This document shows, in pieces, positions 4,950-5,905 of a DNA stretch of 5,905 nt. The stretch is taken from contig CAITOG010000152.1 of assembly GCA_903893955.1 (NCBI GenBank), forward strand, positions 1-5,905, given 5' to 3'. The notes under the pieces are model-generated. The model searched no databases and was not told where the DNA came from. It was given only the letters and a program-made list of their open reading frames with translations. A program made the position numbers and the translations under genes. How positions within the stretch are numbered: the stretch's first letter is position 1; each line of letters begins with the position of its first letter. Origin of the DNA: an uncultured Actinomycetes bacterium. GTDB taxonomy: Bacteria; Actinomycetota; Acidimicrobiia; Acidimicrobiales; RAAP-2.

Positions 4950-5905
4950 ATGCGCATCGCGGTGCTGACAGGCGGAGGTGACGCAGCGGGCCTCAACGCC
5001 GCAATCAGGGCTGTGGGCCGCCGGACGATTCGTGGCGGCGACGAGGCCGTCGGCGTCATCAACGGCTGGGCCGGACTCCTCGGCGACGGCGAGATCCGAC
5101 CGCTCAACGACCGAGCGCTGGGCGGGATCCTCTCGCTTGGCGGCACGATGCTCGGCAGCTCTCGCACCAACCCTCTTGCACTCGAAGGCGGCATCGACCA
5201 GGTCATGGCAACCATGGCCTCGAAAGACATCGATGCGCTGGTCGCCATCGGCGGCGATGACACCCTCTCTGTGGCCGCAGCGCTGGCGGCCAAGGGAAGC
5301 CACGTGGTCGGCATCCCGAAGACCGTCGACTTCGACCTTGCGGTCACCGAGTACTGCATCGGCTTCGACACCGCAGTGGGCATCGTGGCCGAGAGCCTGG
5401 ACCGTCTCCACACCACCGCCGACTCCCATCACCGGGTGATGGTCTGCGAGGTGATGGGCCGTGACACCGGGTGGCTGGCGGTGATGGGTGGCATCGCCGG
5501 CGGGGCAGACCTCTGCGTGATCCCGGAGTTCCCGCTGACGCTCGACGAGGTGATCAGCCGAGTGACCGAGCGAGACCTCTCCGGTCGGACCTCGTCGATC
5601 ATCGTGGTGGCCGAGGGAGCGACGATCATCGGCCTCGATGCAGAAACCACAGGTCCGACCGATGCGTTCGGCCATGCACAGTTGAGCCGACGGGCGGTCG
5701 GCGAGCGCCTCGCTGACGCGGTCAAGGCAGCGACCGGTCACGACGCGAGAGCCACGGTCCTCGGTCACGTCCAGCGAGGTGGCTCTCCGGCTGCGCCTGA
5801 CCGCATCTGGCCCACGCAGCTCGGCATCGCAGCCGTCGACGCACTTCGGTCGAGTGCGGCGGGCATGGCAGCCTGCGTCGTCAGCCACAAGGTGACCTTG
5901 GCCCC
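4950..5905 (+). CDS. pfp: 6-phosphofructokinase, pyrophosphate-dependent type by its specificity residues (C-terminus cut off)
   Basis: 318 codons are visible and the frame is still open at the window end. The enzyme phosphorylates fructose 6-phosphate to the 1,6-bisphosphate in glycolysis; pyrophosphate-using forms also run in reverse. Numbering matches E. coli PfkA through residue 171: GGGDAAGLNAAIR at the start, Arg72 in GSSRTNP, Asp127 as catalytic base, Arg162, MGR at 169-171 and Glu222 in AEGA; a later LGHVQRGGSP (271-280) is also typical. The phosphoryl-donor markers are Asp104 (GGDDT, Gly in ATP enzymes) and Lys124 (PKT, Gly in ATP enzymes), both of the pyrophosphate type. Oddities: PKTVDFD replaces the near-universal TIDND so Asn128 is Phe, and the first loop has DAAG where DxPG is usual. 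The ATG at 4950 is fixed by a strong AAAGGAGG. Donor use is predicted from residues, not shown. Confidence 0.88.
   Translation, partial: MRIAVLTGGGDAAGLNAAIRAVGRRTIRGGDEAVGVINGWAGLLGDGEIRPLNDRALGGILSLGGTMLGSSRTNPLALEGGIDQVMATMASKDIDALVAIGGDDTLSVAAALAAKGSHVVGIPKTVDFDLAVTEYCIGFDTAVGIVAESLDRLHTTADSHHRVMVCEVMGRDTGWLAVMGGIAGGADLCVIPEFPLTLDEVISRVTERDLSGRTSSIIVVAEGATIIGLDAETTGPTDAFGHAQLSRRAVGERLADAVKAATGHDARATVLGHVQRGGSPAAPDRIWPTQLGIAAVDALRSSAAGMAACVVSHKVTLA

Noticed and set aside
4881..5888. Minus-strand 335-codon frame opposite the phosphofructokinase
   Set aside because: The plus strand encodes a continuous phosphofructokinase with residue numbering matching E. coli; the antisense product is rich in Asp/His/Arg and resembles nothing.
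1..5905. CRISPR array, tRNA, rRNA, insertion sequence or attachment site
   Set aside because: No regularly spaced direct repeats, tRNA-like cloverleaf, rRNA segments, transposase motifs or terminal inverted repeats were found on reading both strands.

Overview
The window is GC-rich and densely coding, and almost every gene has unrelated long shadow frames on the other strand, as expected of a high-GC genome. Likely source: a member of Actinomycetota, possibly Acidimicrobiia. This is inferred from the base composition, GTG starts, two candidate leaderless promoters, an acyl-CoA dehydrogenase and a pyrophosphate-type phosphofructokinase. No marker gene here fixes the taxonomy. No rRNA, tRNA, CRISPR array, transposase or integrase was seen, and no stretch over 300 bases lacks a gene.

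Layout: (1) 2-184 (+) is the last 60 codons of a YgiD/DODA-type extradiol dioxygenase. (2) 201-3615 (-) holds four genes in one direction. Transcribed from right to left they are a small lipoprotein, a secreted CHAP-domain protein with a seven-repeat beta-propeller-like C-terminus, a glutaredoxin-type arsenate reductase (ArsC family), and an aquaporin-family channel. The lipoprotein and CHAP genes share a 4-base GTGA overlap. The arsC and channel genes overlap by 8 bases. The two pairs are 31 bp apart, with a possible leaderless promoter in the gap, so this may be one operon or two adjacent coupled pairs. (3) 3616-3710 is a divergent intergenic region with a candidate promoter and a perfect 13-nt operator-like palindrome. 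(4) 3711-4859 (+) is an acyl-CoA dehydrogenase of the long-chain/isovaleryl catalytic type. (5) 4950-5905 (+) is a 6-phosphofructokinase cut by the window end, with pyrophosphate-type specificity residues and an unusual active-site loop.

How the genes may work together: ArsC reduces arsenate to arsenite, and an adjacent channel could let arsenite leave the cell. This is the known logic of aquaglyceroporin-containing ars operons, but no ArsR regulator or active arsenite pump is visible. The lipoprotein/CHAP pair looks like a cell-surface module in which a cell-wall amidase or peptidase is made together with a membrane-anchored partner. The dehydrogenase and phosphofructokinase are central-metabolism genes with no evident link to the minus-strand cluster.

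Most worth a second look: the channel's second NPA box reads NPF, the phosphofructokinase has Phe where the family has the Asn of TIDND, the CHAP-propeller/lipoprotein pair is tightly coupled, and the acyl-CoA dehydrogenase promoter spacer carries a palindrome.
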